From Isoetes taiwanensis (taxonomy: Eukaryota > Streptophyta > Lycopodiopsida > Isoetales > Isoetaceae), in contig JAJEKV010000039.1 in the NCBI GenBank assembly GCA_021234155.1, forward strand, positions 2,918,001 to 2,982,000: a stretch of 64,000 nucleotides of DNA, in the 5' to 3' direction. The notes under the pieces are model-generated. The model searched no databases, was not told where the DNA came from, and worked only from the letters and a program-made list of their open reading frames with translations. Below, piece by piece: positions 30,584 to 42,819 of this stretch (position 1 is its first letter; each line of letters starts with the position of its first letter). The position numbers and the translations under genes are program-made.

Positions 30584-33556
30584 TTATTCCTTCATCATAT
30601 ATTCCTGTAACATTCAATCTATTCCTGAAATAGACAAACTTGCTTCTTGTCAGTCTTTTGGTGAACACATCTGCAATCTGCTCAACTGCACTAATGAACT
30701 TCATTTGGATATATCGCTTCTCAGAACAGTCTCAAGCTTGTAAGTTTCACTATAGGTGAGTAGGTTTCATCATAATCTACTCTCTTTTTTCTAAGTAAAA
30801 CCTTGAGCCACTAGTTTTGCTTTGAACTTCTTACTTCCATCAGCGCCAATCACATTTTGATGAGCAGGGTAATCAACAAGTTCATAGGTTTGTGTCTGCT
30901 TAAATGAATCAAGTTCTTCTTTCATGGCTGCCATCCATCTTTTCTTGTCATCACACTTCAAAGCTTCTTCTAAAGACTTTGGAATTGCTTCATCTTCTAA
31001 TATATATTTGTTCATATTGCTCTAGCCTTTTGCTTCTCCCAACTTCTGTTGTGCCATATTCAGTGTTGTCCAGATTTGCTTCCTCTATTAACCTTTCTGC
31101 TGGTGTTTTTCTCCTTCTAGGCACATGTTCCAACATGTCATTTGCTCTTTCATGTTCACTGTTTAAGATATCATCATTTGATTTCATATTTCCCTCTTTC
31201 AATTCACTGTTTCAGTCTGTTCAGACTCAAGGTCAATGGTAAATTCAACTTTCTTTTCCTCTTTGGGATGGTCTAGCATACTATCCCTTTTGTTAATCCT
31301 ATCCATGTATAATGTTTCTTCATTAAAGATAACATCCCTACTGATCACAATCTACCTTGTATTTGGAATAAAAATTCTATAACCTTTAGATTCTTCACCA
31401 TACCCTACTAAGAATCCAATTTCTACCTTATTGTCAAGTTTTTTCCTTAGTTTTGCTGGAACATGAGTATAAGTAAATGGACATAATCTCTATACATGCT
31501 GAAATCTAATTCCCTCTTTGAATCTGACCAAAGCATTGAAGGTGTTTTATTTTTGAGGATTGTTGTGGGTAGCTTGTTTTGAATCATGATTGTTGTTTTG
31601 AGTGCTTCCTCCCAGAGATAGTTTGGCAGACCACTATGCTTGATCATGGATCTCACTGCATCCATTAAGATTATGTTCTTTCTCTCTGCTACTCCATTTT
31701 GCCGAGGGCTATACCTGCAAGTAAGTTGTCTCTTAATGCAATTGGCAATGCAAAATCATTTAAACTTTGTAGACAAATATTCTCCACCTCGATCTGATCT
31801 GATACATTTTACCTTTTGACCTCTTTCAACTTCAGTTACATACTGTTTGAATGCAGTTAGGTCTTATGATTCCCTCTCCAAACAATAGCATTTACATTTC
31901 CCTCTTGTATTCATCAATGAATGTTATGAAATATCTCTTATTGGTTCTTCCTCGATATTCAATAGACCACATAAGTTAGGTATGTACTAACTCAAGTACA
32001 TGGTTTGTTATGTGTTTTAAGCCTTTGTGAAGGGTAGTCATTTTATCTTTCCAAGCATGCGACCCTCACATAACAGACTTTCGGTTTGCACTTCCTTGCA
32101 ATCAATCAAATTTTGCTTTCTTTGTGTATTTAATATTATTATAATGTGTGCAGGCCAGCCTGTTATGCCATACCCCAGCCTCTGAAAGATTAACATTATT
32201 GATGCTATTACAAGTCAAATTCCCACATCTCTTAGCAAAAAACTTCAATTCATCATTGAGGTAAATTCTACATCCTTTTGAGTCAAAATTGACTCGATAC
32301 CCTAAGTCAACAAGTTGACTTACTGAAATTAGATTTTTAACTATGCCAAGTATTTAAAGAACATTTTCTATATCTACGATTTTTCCATCTAAGTCAATCA
32401 ACTGCAAAAGTCCCTTTCTTTCAGTTGGCAGCAAAGCTCCACTTCCAACTTGAATATTTATTGTGCTTGCTTGATGTATGTTCTTGAGGAGATTAGGAGA
32501 TTGTACTACTGATCTCTCAGCTCCACTATCAACTACAATGGCATCAGTATTTTTATTAATTTCAGCATCCTTATCAAGAATAGACAAAGCCAATTTTACC
32601 TCATTTTCATCTTCAATCTTGCGCTTATCCTCTTCATCATGCTCTTGAGTTATATGAACTCCAGTTTGCCTTCTTCCTCCTCTTCCCCTATAACTTGCAT
32701 CTCTTCCTCCTCGGCTATCTCTTCCCCTGCCCCTCCATCTTCCATATTCCTTTAGATGTTGAGCATTTTGTACAACATGGCCCTTACCTCCACAATGATA
32801 ACAATTGAACTCAGTTTTAAGTTTAGGACAATCACTTTTAAAGTGTCCTGGTTCATGGCAATAAAAACAATTGCCTTTGTCCTTTTTATTTCTTTTTCCA
32901 ACATACAAAATCTCAGATGTTTCCTCACCCTCCTTCATGATCTTTTTCTGCTCAAACTCTGTTCTAATAATCCTCTCTGCTTCTTCTCTATTCTTGGCCA
33001 TATTTCTAATAAACAAGGAAAGGTTTTTATTTTCACCTACTGACCTAGATATTTGCAACACTTGGCTCATGTTTGAGACATTCTCCCCTGCTCTGCTAAA
33101 ACTGCAACAATATTATCAAATTTGTTAAAAATTTTAGCAACATCTCCAACTTCTTGCAACTTCAGTCCCCTGAGTTCTTTATCCAGAAGGTCCATCTGAG
33201 ATGAAGTCTTCTTTTCAAATTGTTTTAACAGAAACATCCACATCTGCTTAGGTGTCATGCCTCTAAGCTTGAGCCTAATAATTGGACTGACTTTACTTGT
33301 TATGATGCCCTGAGCCTCTTTGATTTTAGCATATATTGATCTCCCTGCTGCACACCTACTTACTCGACGTGTCACCTGAGGTGCCTTCACCTGCACTTGC
33401 ATCAGTAGCATTAACCGATCTCTCTGATACAGACCTGACAGCATTGCTCCTACCTATATCAGGCCCTTCAGCATCTCCTTCTAGATCAACAAGATCCCAT
33501 AAATCTTCTATTCTAGAATATATATGATTGAATCTTTCCATATCGAAAGCCCGCAC
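30584..33556 (-). pseudogene. Copia gag-pol, missing reverse transcriptase core and RNase H
   Basis: Gag reads from 33556 (FDMERFNHIYSRIEDLWDLV), with MTPKQMWMFLLKQFEKK and then a zinc knuckle CFYCHEPGHFKSDC (about 32870). A second knuckle, CYHCGGKGHVVQN, has lost its last Cys. The protease site is VDSGAERSV (about 32525). Integrase remains as SGLPNYLWEEALKTTIMIQN (about 31630-31570). Reverse transcriptase begins WMAAMKEELDSFKQTQTYEL (about 30930) and reaches VDYDETYSPIVKLTSLRL (about 30780-30735). It then jumps directly to QMKFISAVEQIADVFTK (about 30705-30660), the very C-terminus. The catalytic YVDD and all of RNase H are missing. Frameshifts and stops occur throughout, so the copy is non-autonomous. 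Confidence 0.85.
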
Positions 33557-33636
33557 TTCCTTTATAAACTTCTACTGCTTCTAAGTAGACACGCACCAAA
33601 TCAGCTTGCCATGATTCAAAATCAGCAAATCTTTTC

Positions 33637-33651
33637 TGCTCTGATACGAAA
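33637..33651 (-). promoter_or_regulatory. Primer-binding site of the copia element
   Basis: Immediately inside the 5' LTR the minus strand reads TTTCGTATCAGAGCAG. TATCAGAGC matches the usual copia site for initiator-methionine tRNA (TGGTATCAGAGC), with a changed first triplet. Confidence 0.7.
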
Positions 33652-34282
33652 TGTTGTAATTGAACTTATCTATATCAATCAATGCACTTGGTTAACTTAT
33701 GCACTCAAGTTAGATCACTATCAACACTTGAATGTTTAAGTCCTAAACTCTACAAATGATGTAAATAATCAAGGCAACCCATTGGGTTTATTTGTATAAA
33801 TTACTATAGCAATGAACTATAACTCAAACACTATTCATGAGTTGAATGAAAATATACACTCGGGAACCTAAGCCTCAATTAGGAATTAGGCTTTCAATCT
33901 GAACTCCTTCAAGGTGCCCCTTGCTTTGCTTCATCTCGTTCTCATTGTCTCATAATACAGGTGATCATCTGACGGTTTTGCAGTTGGTTTAGAAAGGTTT
34001 ACAGGTAATCAATTCTTTGATGCATTTGCTTCCAATATTCATGCCGTCACCTCCTCATGTATAATTGGAATATTTATCACCTTGTACCATTGAACCTTTA
34101 AATATCAAGTTGAAATATGAGCTCGGCATCATTGCAACTATCTCACCTAGGTCATTAATCTGTTTCAAACATAAAAACCACTTTACCTAGGTTCTTAAGT
34201 GCAAGTGATAATTTACTGCGCTTGCACATATTGCCAGCTTAAACTGACTGAATATATAATGACTTCTACTTATATTCCAACA
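33652..34282 (-). repeat. Copia 5' LTR
   Basis: Same boundaries as the 3' LTR. As the minus strand is coding, transcription would start here and run leftward. Confidence 0.9.
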
Positions 34283-34970
34283 GCTATGATTCATTAGGGC
34301 AAGCGTATCACCCTTCGGGGCACTAATTCTCTTCGTAAATAAGAAAGACGAAAGTTTGAGAATGTGTATTGACTACTGTCAGATGAACAAGCAGATGGTA
34401 AAGAATAAATATAAGGGAAGATGACTTGATGGACCAGCTCCAAGGAGCAAAAGTCTTTTCCAAGATCGACTTGGGATCAGATTACTACCAGATAAGAATT
34501 AAGGAAGGAGACATCCATAAGACTGCTTTTAGAATGCAGTATGGGCATTATGAATTTACAGTTATGCCTTTCGGCCTATCAAATGCCCCAGCAACCTTCA
34601 TGAGTCTCATGAACGACATCTTCAGGGAATTCTTGGATGAATTGGTCATCATCTTCTTCGATGATATTTTGATCTACAGCAAGTCAATGGAAGAGTATGT
34701 AGCGCATTTAAGGAAAGTTTTAGAAAGCTAAGATGGCACTTGTTTGTTCGGCAAATTTTCTAAGTGCCACTTTGCTATAATACAAGTTGAATACTTAGGC
34801 CATGTGGTATCAGCCGAGGGTATAGCCACCGATCGATCGAAGATTGAGGCAATAAGCAGTTGGCCAACACCGAAGAATGTAGCTAAAGTGAGAAACTTCC
34901 TCAATCTCTGTGCAAATTGGCTAACCGGCTTCCATATTCCATATGTTGTTGCACCACTACAGATTCACAG
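34283..34970 (+). pseudogene. Gypsy reverse transcriptase fragment, right of the nested copia
   Basis: [20 protein letters not shown] and [14 protein letters not shown] (34290-34400) continue the gypsy gene cut at 29949. [34 protein letters not shown] and [13 protein letters not shown] follow (34450-34690), the last holding a DDI-type catalytic site. After a stop at 34731, CHFAIIQVEYLGHVVSAEGI and SWPTPKNVAKVRNFLNL (34763-34910) complete the palm-to-thumb order. Similarity ends near 34970, before RNase H. It reads as a Ty3/gypsy relic that predates the copia insertion. Confidence 0.88.
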
Positions 34971-35984
34971 GCCTCGTATAAGATCCCAAGAAGAAACTTC
35001 GGGAAGCCAAAAAAAAGAAGGGATTTTGAAGCTCGTCTTATCAGGCTTCAATGCAAGGTCACAAGCGGATCCGGCAAGAAAGCAAAGCTCAGAAAGGCTA
35101 AAAAAATCAATGTGTAGCTAAAGAGCCAATATTTTACCAATTCTTGGTGACTATATGATGAATGTTGCAAAAGAATTTCTAATAACAAAAACCTTGATGA
35201 TATAAATAACATCAGCCTCATCTCTTTTATTCATAAGATTGATGACCTCTCGAATTCCTTTGATTTTAGATCCATCTCGCTTTGAAACATCTTGTACGAA
35301 TTATAGTGGTACTTTAACTCGTAGACTTCAAGGTATGTTGAACAACTGTATATCCAATCTGCATATCTTAATGGAAGGTCTATGCTGGACAATATGCGCA
35401 TTGCGATTGTAGGACTGGCTTGGACCAAAGAAGCATGCAGTTGGCTTGGCTTTTCTCACTCAATATTGCTTAAATCTTGGTTTCAATTATGTTGTCTTAT
35501 AGTATTTGTTTGGAATTCAAGGTCTCATAGCATGTGATGTATCTGGCATGTGGATCTTACATATAAGCCTTGTTTCATAGATCAGATCTGTTCTCCATGT
35601 GTTTTCTCCTAGAGATTAAGGCTTTTGAATTACAAGTAAAGGGTATTTACAATTACCCTTGCAATTCAATCAAAATTATAGGAGTTCCTACAAAAGAACC
35701 ACCTGCAAGTTTTGGCAATGAAAAGATTCGTTGATGAACTTTGAGATTCTTTTTAGTTTTTTATTTTATTTTTTCCTTGATAAAAGCATGGGTGGCTTAG
35801 ATAAATTTGTCTCACGATCTTTGCGGGGAGCTATCAAATTTTTCTACAAGTAGCATGGAATTGCTTAAGAGATGGCTATTTGATTCCTTGGTAGATGCTA
35901 AGAATGTTGTTAGATCACCATTGCCATTGCAACATATACTAAATTAAAGGTGATCAAGTCTGATAAAACTAGATATAGAGTGAA
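34971..35984. other. Intergenic stretch, nothing recognised
   Basis: AT-rich with short frames only. Confidence 0.35.
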
Positions 35985-36288
35985 GTGTAGAAAGAAGATT
36001 GTACATGGCATTTATTTGTTTGTATAATTGATGGCAAGGTCAAGATATGAGATTCGTACCCTAGGAGAGCATAATTGTGGTGGTGTTCGGCAATTGAGCA
36101 ACAAAAGCCTCTCCTAGTTGGTTGGCAAGGAAGTACCATGACAAATTTAGGGAGCACCCACATTACAAACCGTCTGAATTAATAGATGATTTAAGAAAGG
36201 AAGCTTCCGTCGCTATAACTTATGCAATGGCCTACAATGCAAAGGAGATGGCCATCAACATCTCTGGAGTGGAAAGATTTTTCGATTT
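35985..36288 (+). pseudogene. Mutator-like (MULE/MuDR) transposase fragment
   Basis: Across frameshifts the plus strand reads RSRYEIRTLGEHNCGG, then WLARKYHDKFREHPHYKPSE, then LIDDLRKEASVAITYAMAYN and AKEMAINISGVE. This is the order of the WRKY/GCM1-like DNA-binding end and the linker to the MULE transposase domain (IRTL..H.C, WLA..Y, the AK..A...I.G pattern). The catalytic domain is absent. GGAAGGGTTTCC repeats begin right after it. Confidence 0.65.
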
Positions 36289-36575
36289 TCCCGCGGAAGT
36301 GAAGAAGGTTTCCATGGAAATTGGAAGGGTTTCCATATTGGAAAATCGGAAGGGTTTTAGGGGAAAGCGAGGAAGGGTTTCCACGAAATTATTTTTCAAA
36401 ATATTTACACCGCGTGAACCTTTATGGCTTACGGCTTATCGACAAGGAGGCCCGACATTAAAGGCGGCGTCCATCAAGTACCGTCACCCCAAAATTCAAA
36501 TTTTGGTGGAAACCCTTCACGATTTCCTTGCATGATGGAAATTAGGAAGGGTTTCCATATGAAGGAGTTCCATCA
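36289..36575. repeat. GGAAGGGTTTCC repeat cluster
   Basis: GGAAGGGTTTCCA and close variants occur at least five times, also in the inverse orientation. The same word occurs at 19425-19560. GGAAACCCTTCC is its exact reverse complement, so the motif is palindrome-like. Confidence 0.6.
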
Positions 36576-38506
36576 ATAGTTTCCATATCCATCAATAGTT
36601 TTATAGGCACAATAGGAAGGATAAGTATAACACCATAGCCAACATTTGGGGCAATGGAATAGCACATTGGTTTCATCTTCAACTTCAAGTGCGCATTCTT
36701 TCACTCACTCTAGCTTAATATGGAATATACTCCCAAACCTCTACATCAAAGCAATCTCGTCTAATATGAAGTCCATATCTTGCGCTGAGCTTTATTCTAC
36801 TTATAGTGGTAGCAATTCCATCTTTCGGATATGATATCTACCATGTTATCTTCTGCTTGTTAATTTTTAACTTTCTTAACCAAACTTGTATGTCATCCCC
36901 CACTTTCTTAACCAACCTTAGACATTTGCTCATCGTAGCTATCATTCTTCTCGACCGAACTTTTCTTTAATGCTCCTCTTTCACTTTAAAAAAAATTCAT
37001 TGAGGGATCCATGGTATATTAGAAAACTACTTTTATTGTCGGTTTAAAGTACAATCATTGTATTGTATATACGGATGTTTTCTGACACAATACACATTAG
37101 TTTAGCATTAAAGAAAGATCTATGATATGAGCTCTGATGAGTATAAACCTATCCAAAAAGCTACTTGGTCTCGTCCTTATTTGTACAATTCCTTTTTTGC
37201 TTGCTAACCAAATGGGTTAGTATGTTACTATTTGGCTGTATTGGAAGAACATAATTTTACAAGTTCACGGTCATTGATGATGTCCACAAAAAAATTTGTA
37301 CAACATGATAAAATGGAGCAATTAAACTTCGGTAAAGCGACACATCCTTCCTCTTCATCATCATCAAATTCCAAGGAGTAGCTACAAATGGCAAAAGAAA
37401 GCATTAAGTTTTAAGCTCAAATGGCCCTTGGAAAAAATCAAGTAAAACTTACTCTTGGTTTTCCTCTGAGTTGTCATTATGGATTACGACCAGGACAACA
37501 ATATATGTTAGTAGAAAATTTAGCGAGACCTTGAAAGTGAAGATGTTTATAACCAATTTATACCTTGCATTATGCCACTCTTGTAGCCTTGTAAAGAGGC
37601 ACATTGTTCGAGGGGTACACTTTGCAAGGACTTGTGATCCGTGACCAAAATCTTGTGCGGTTGGAAGGGTCATTTTTTTTTGGCAATGGAATTATTGTTG
37701 TATGATGCGGCTTATACTTCTTGCGATCAACAAAACGCAACACATTCAATATATGTCAAGCCCATCAAATACAACTGTGTAGGAAGTTGAATATATGAGT
37801 CTGATAATCTGTCTTCGTCGTTGCCTGGTTCCTCATCAATAATCTCGTATCTGTGCAGCCAAAAGGAAAAGACGTTCAAACTAGAAAGCAAAATCACAAC
37901 CTTGATCTTGCTTGAAGCCCAAACATATCCCTCAGATTGCTTGTGTAGAAAGCAGGCAAAACCATATGCATGCAAGCTTAAGGAAATTTTTTCCTGTTCG
38001 GATCTGCATACATTCCATATGTAGTGAGTGCAAACAGGCAAATCACTGCATCAAAGAAAGTTATCCATGCAAGCTTAAGGATCATTTCCTGCATACATTC
38101 CATATATATAGTGATAAAACACAATGCTGCCAATATACTTGTTTGTTTCACGATCTAAACGTATCACTTTCACCACTATCCACTCATACTTTTCAGTGCC
38201 ATCAGATGTCACTCTGGCTGCAACCTGAGATGAATCAACGATCATATTATGCTGAGAGGCAAGGCATATTATATTAGAAATCCTGTTGTAAATAGTAAAT
38301 CTGATCTCCTATAGAAATATTTGGGGAGTCTGCAGGCATGGGTGAAAGCATGCTAGGGTGTACCATCTAAAGTTCTTTTTAGAGAGTAGAAAACTACCCA
38401 GAAAAGTACCCAGCACTGGGTACTAGGAACTTGCATAAATGTCTCAATAAACAATAAGTTTGAGAGTTGATTCATTCATTATAGTCTCTAATGGTATTGT
38501 TATCCT
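36576..38506. other. Intergenic stretch with minor repeats
   Basis: No gene recognised. A diverged duplication lies at about 37968-38015 and 38067-38105 (CATGCAAGCTTAAGGA and GCATACATTCCATAT). A 104-codon minus-strand frame at 38041-37727 has no motif I know. The dispersed motif GGGTGAAAGCATGCTA lies at 38340-38430. Confidence 0.4.
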
Positions 38507-39652
38507 CTAATACTGTGATCTGTAGTCTCTATTCTGGAATTTGATGATCACATGACGAGTCCATTCCCCTTTCTTGCCCACCCGAAAAGCATCCTGAATG
38601 CCGCTGTCCACAATCTGCATGTGTTGGTGTACATATTCGCATACCTTCTGCCTTGTATTCTCTGCATCCTCTTCTGGCAGCCCCACAAGTCTAAGGTTGA
38701 GTGATCTATTTCGTTGTTCCTGTGACTCTATGTAACTCGAAAGCTGCTGTTTAATTTCAGCGATAAGAGTCTTCACCAGCACTCCCATCATCGGCTACCC
38801 CTTTACCCACATTGTTTTTTGCTCCAAGCTAGCCATAACCTCTGTTTTGAATTCTTCATATTCTGCCCGTAGATTGGATGCTTCCTCGACTGCCTCATTG
38901 TCCATGTCCCTTCGCTCCAGGCTGGCCAGGACCTCTGTTTTGAACTCATCATATTACGCGCCCAGGGATCTTGGTGATACCTTCCATTTCTTTTTCACTT
39001 CCATTGCTACAAGTTTTTAGCATTTCAGATATGCCTTGAATGGCTTCATGCACCGACTCCTTGATGATTGCCTTCATCAGAGAGGCAACCTCTGGTCCCA
39101 GTTGCTGCTGTAGAGACTCCCCTGGATTTCCCCCAGCCACTAAAGGCAGGGAAATACCTTTAGGCGCCAGGGCAATGAGATACTAGTTATTCACCGTAGT
39201 TAGAAGCGGCGGCCGGGGGTTACGACCATATCAGGGTCACCCATGTCCAGCGGAGGAGCCACAGGTGCCGGGGAGTCCACATTTTTCTGTTTTGAATCTA
39301 GAGCGAGGAAGATGAACAAGAACACATATTTGAGAGGCTTCGGGATGGGCTGTGATGCAGGAATGGCTGGCTGTCGATTTAGCTTGGGTCTTCTTGGGCT
39401 GACCGCAGTGTCGGGGAATGGGGTCTCAGCATCGGTGGGCTTTCGGTTCGGCTGGACAACGCTTTGTTTATTGTTTTCTTCTTTGTATCGACCTTCCAGG
39501 CCCCGAGTCGACCAAGACCTTCTTTACCGCTGCCTTCTTGGGCTCAGCCTTGGAGCCCTTGTGCATTTCGGGAGTCCCCTTGGATGAACCTGCCCCAACC
39601 CCAGTCGTTTTCCCCTTCCTTAGCGCCACACCCACCACGCCATATTTTTTCA

Positions 39653-39683
<31 letters not shown>

Positions 39684-39690
39684 TATTATC
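38507..39690 (-). pseudogene. LINE ORF1-like protein, frameshifted
   Basis: From 39660 the minus strand reads KKYGVVGVALRKGKTTG and KAEPKKAAVKKVLVD, then GPEVASLMKAIIKESVHEAI (about 39095). From 38791 it continues AEIKQQLSSYIESQEQRNRS, LNLRLVGLPEEDAENT and DAFRVGKKGEWTRHVIIKFQ. A heptad-like helix followed by NLRLxGLPEE and HVIIKF fits the coiled-coil plus RRM arrangement of L1-type ORF1 proteins. At least two frameshifts. No reverse transcriptase follows. Confidence 0.65.
39655..39679. repeat. (GA)n microsatellite
   Basis: An uninterrupted AG run of about 25 bp at the N-terminal edge of the LINE ORF1 remnant. Confidence 0.95.
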
Positions 39691-39699
39691 CACATGCAG

Positions 39700-41250
39700 A
39701 CTTAGAGAGGATGAGAGAGAATATGAAGAGGTAAGAGATTGTGAGAGATGGGCAAGAGTGAAAAAATCCAGCTCTCACCTTGAGAGATGATTCGCCTCTA
39801 ACAGCCGTTAGGGGCGTTTTCATTAACTGCTAACTTAACAACCCCCTTCCCCTGTTTCTTGGTCTTCAAAGCCGCGCAAATCCTTGAATTTCCACTAATT
39901 CTTGATTAAGCCTTCTTTGGTTTCAGGTCTAGAGGTATTTCTTTGCTTGTTCAATCCTTATTAATTCAATTTAAATCAATCTTATGTTGTTCTGATATCA
40001 AATTCTATTGCAACAGATATTGTTTCTTGGTTACTTTTCTTGAATTCTGTCGAGTCTAATGTCTAAGGCAATTAGATCTGCTTTGCCAGCAAGCGGCAAA
40101 TCATTTGTGCCTCCTCGCATTGAGAAAATGGCTCCAAGAAGGACCCGATAAATGACATAACAGATTTCAATGAATATGGACTTGGAGACAAATTTTAAAC
40201 CAATTCCAACAACAAAGCGACCAAAGGAAAGGAGATATAAAAGCGAGTTCTTAGTGAAATCAAGCACCTCTACTGGTATTGTGAGTGAATCTTCTCAACA
40301 GAGAATTCAATGGCTCTTGTTGTTCAAGAAAAATAAAATCCCAAACAAATTAACTAAAGAATAGGAAGACTCGGTCAATGGGCCAGTCGGGATGTTTCTT
40401 CCTTCTTGAACCTCTGAATGAGATGAAATTGGTTATTAATGGTAGTGCGAATCTTTCTAATACATAAGTGAAATTCTGACCAATTGTTGGTGGATTAATG
40501 GAAGTCGAGGCAACTCAAGAATAAATGGGATAAACTTTAAAAGCGAAATTCAAGGATGAGAAAAGAAACTTTGCGATCATACATGTTGAGCCTTCAAGTT
40601 GGCGATGGTATGAAAAAGATGGAAGATGTCAAGTATGGTGTGACATCAAATAATCCCATTCAGAGATTTTGGAGATGATGGGGACTTTGGGAATGAAGCT
40701 TTTGAGGACTAATTTGCATACCAATTTTTTTACGGCGGTTTCTATGAAACAATTGGATCAGATGTTGCTTTTGATGATCCTTTTTGAGAGTAATGAAAAT
40801 ACTCCCAATGTAAATGTCAACATAAGAATGATGTAACCGAGTTAGAAATGAAAAGTGACTTTCTTTTTGCCATAAACTATTATTTTAATATTATTGTCTT
40901 CAACTATTCTTTGTTATCTACTTGTGATTTCCTCTACTTTGTCTTCACTTTACGATTATTCTTTGTTATTGCGGATCACTACCCATGGAGTTGCTAAGAT
41001 TTTGTTTTCAATTTCACAAAACGTTTTTAGGTCTTAAGGAGCAGGCCAAGAAATGAGGCCAATTTCATTTTTTATATCTTTGCAACTTCTGGTTGTAATA
41101 CAATAGCACATTGAATACAATTTTTCATTTGAGTGTCGGATCAAAGCAATAACGGAAAATAGCTTTTCCAAAAATTGTGATAGGAAAAAAACTTAATTCA
41201 CATTCAAGAACTTGAGAACATAAAAAGTATGTTGACAGAATTACAAGATT
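39700..41250. other. Intergenic stretch, nothing recognised
   Basis: Weak coding-like traces near 40550-40700 (a frame reading NFAIIHVEPSSWRWYEKDGR) but no family I can name. Confidence 0.35.
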
Positions 41251-41865
41251 CTACAACAAGACATGTCCATTCAAGTTTTCAAACAACAGATGTTTCATCT
41301 GATCTCCTTGTTTTTTGAGACTCTTATTCATAGCTTCAATTTCATAGTAATAAACTGGTTCGAGTTCTTCAATTGGCAACATGTCCCATCCTATATCTTC
41401 TATAATCTTGAGAGTTCCAAAGCACACAAAAGGCTGCATTTATGATCTTGGAGGCCTTTCCAACATGCACAAGGCAGATGTTTGAGAATTCTGAACTTCT
41501 CTTTGACAAAGGAATGGTCTAGCAGTATAGGCAAAATCACCATATAAAAGTGGAGGAATGTTAACCTGGATTTGGTCTTCAGTGGATTGACCTTTCTTCA
41601 ATTTTCTGCCACTCAAAGTTACTCTTTGATTCTGCGAAATTAGTTTCAGCGCAATTTTATTGTATATGGAACTCTTCTTGGCCCGATTTGAGTCATGGAC
41701 CGGATCTGTTCTTGTACCATATACATTTATAAACAACCTGTTGTGTGTAACAATACCTTGTAAAAGACATGAGTGCCTTTTATGTCGATTGTAATAGTCA
41801 TCACCTTTGTCAATTTTTTTAGATTTCCTCCATAAAAAGAATGTGGGACCCATTAACTGCACCAT
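41251..41865 (-). pseudogene. PIF/Harbinger-type DDE nuclease fragment
   Basis: The minus strand reads YYNRHKRHSCLLQGIVTHNR, LFINVYGTRTDPVHDSNRAK, SSIY, then IPPLLYGDFAYTARPFL and, after a frameshift at about 41440, CFGTLKIIEDIGWDML. This is the order of the Harbinger nuclease (HARBI1-like): YYNRKK...Q..VD, G..HD, GD..Y, and FG.LK..W. The catalytic Asp positions appear in the HDS and GD words. The N-terminus and the partner Myb-like protein are absent. It is a relic. Confidence 0.75.
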
Positions 41866-42149
41866 ATATATTTAGCAACCCTATTGCATCATGAAATTCC
41901 TAAAGTCGTATTTAATTAAAGTGGGACTCATTCCATTCCCATTTTTTTTCGGAACCCGGTTAATTTACATAAAAAGTAGCACCCCGACCCGAAAACTATC
42001 CTTAATTCGAATTTTTGAATAAAACTCTGAATCCAGAACTGTCTTTGCATTTTCCCGGGGTTAGCGAGTCGAGAACAAAAAAACAATGCAAGCTGAAACA
42101 AAGGAAATTCATTAAAGTTTGAAACCAAAGATGTAGTTGAAAAAAAATT
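41866..42149. other. Intergenic stretch, nothing recognised
   Basis: AT-rich, no motif. Confidence 0.3.
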
Positions 42150-42819
42150 TTTTATTAATAAATTGAACAGATACAATGTATTTTACATGGACCTTGAGAC
42201 CATGGCGGTCTTCTTTGTCCTCTGATTACATCATCTTGGTAGGTGGTCCACCTTAGGGGATTAACTTGTGGCGCTTCTTCATCGCCGTCTGTAAGCCTTG
42301 GGGGCAACTTTGAAGAGTGTGGAATGCCTCCGTGGAGGTGCCTCTGGAGCTCTGGCCGACCTGTCCACCCGACTTCTCCACTTTCGCCTCCATGACCTTT
42401 CATCGAATATGCTCCTTCCCCAACCTCAGTGGATGTTATGCAATGCTTGCAATATGCCTTGAGCTTCACGGACTTTCTCTTTGTTCTTAGCTGTTCTTTA
42501 TCCCGGGGTGTAGCGAGCAACCTCTGGTCGCGAGCAACCTTGTCCCAAAGGCGGGCAAGAGTGTAGCGTGGCCGGGATCATTGCGAGCGGTATTTCTTGA
42601 CCTTGGCTGGATGCACATTATCGCTGGGCGGTCTCGTGATGCTGGCGGGGATGCGTCTTGGTGTCGGATCGTTGCCTAAACCACACGGAGCAAGGAGAGT
42701 ATGATTAACAATTCACGGTGCCATTAGTCAAAAGCGAAGAAAAGAATGTTGAAATCAAATTACAGCGGAGAACATTCATTCCATACAAGCTGCATCCAAT
42801 GGCGTGGGAAGTAGTGTCT

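Larger units (their letters stand above)
29950..34282 (-). mobile_element. Copia LTR retrotransposon, internally deleted, nested in a gypsy gene
   Basis: Two direct repeats of about 630 bp (29950-30583 and 33652-34282) both begin TGTTGTAATTGAAC and end TATATTCCAACA, the TG...CA boundaries of LTRs. Genes read on the minus strand, so the right LTR is the 5' one. The flanks GGTGG and GCTAT do not form a clean 5-bp duplication. The LTRs differ by scattered substitutions and small indels, so insertion is not very recent. The reverse transcriptase core and RNase H are deleted. Confidence 0.9.

Noticed and set aside
37727-38041. 104-codon minus-strand frame
   Set aside because: No recognisable domain and it overlaps a small local duplication; left unannotated.
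39243-39790. Several overlapping plus-strand frames of about 100 codons
   Set aside because: They are the antisense of the LINE ORF1 remnant and a GA microsatellite.
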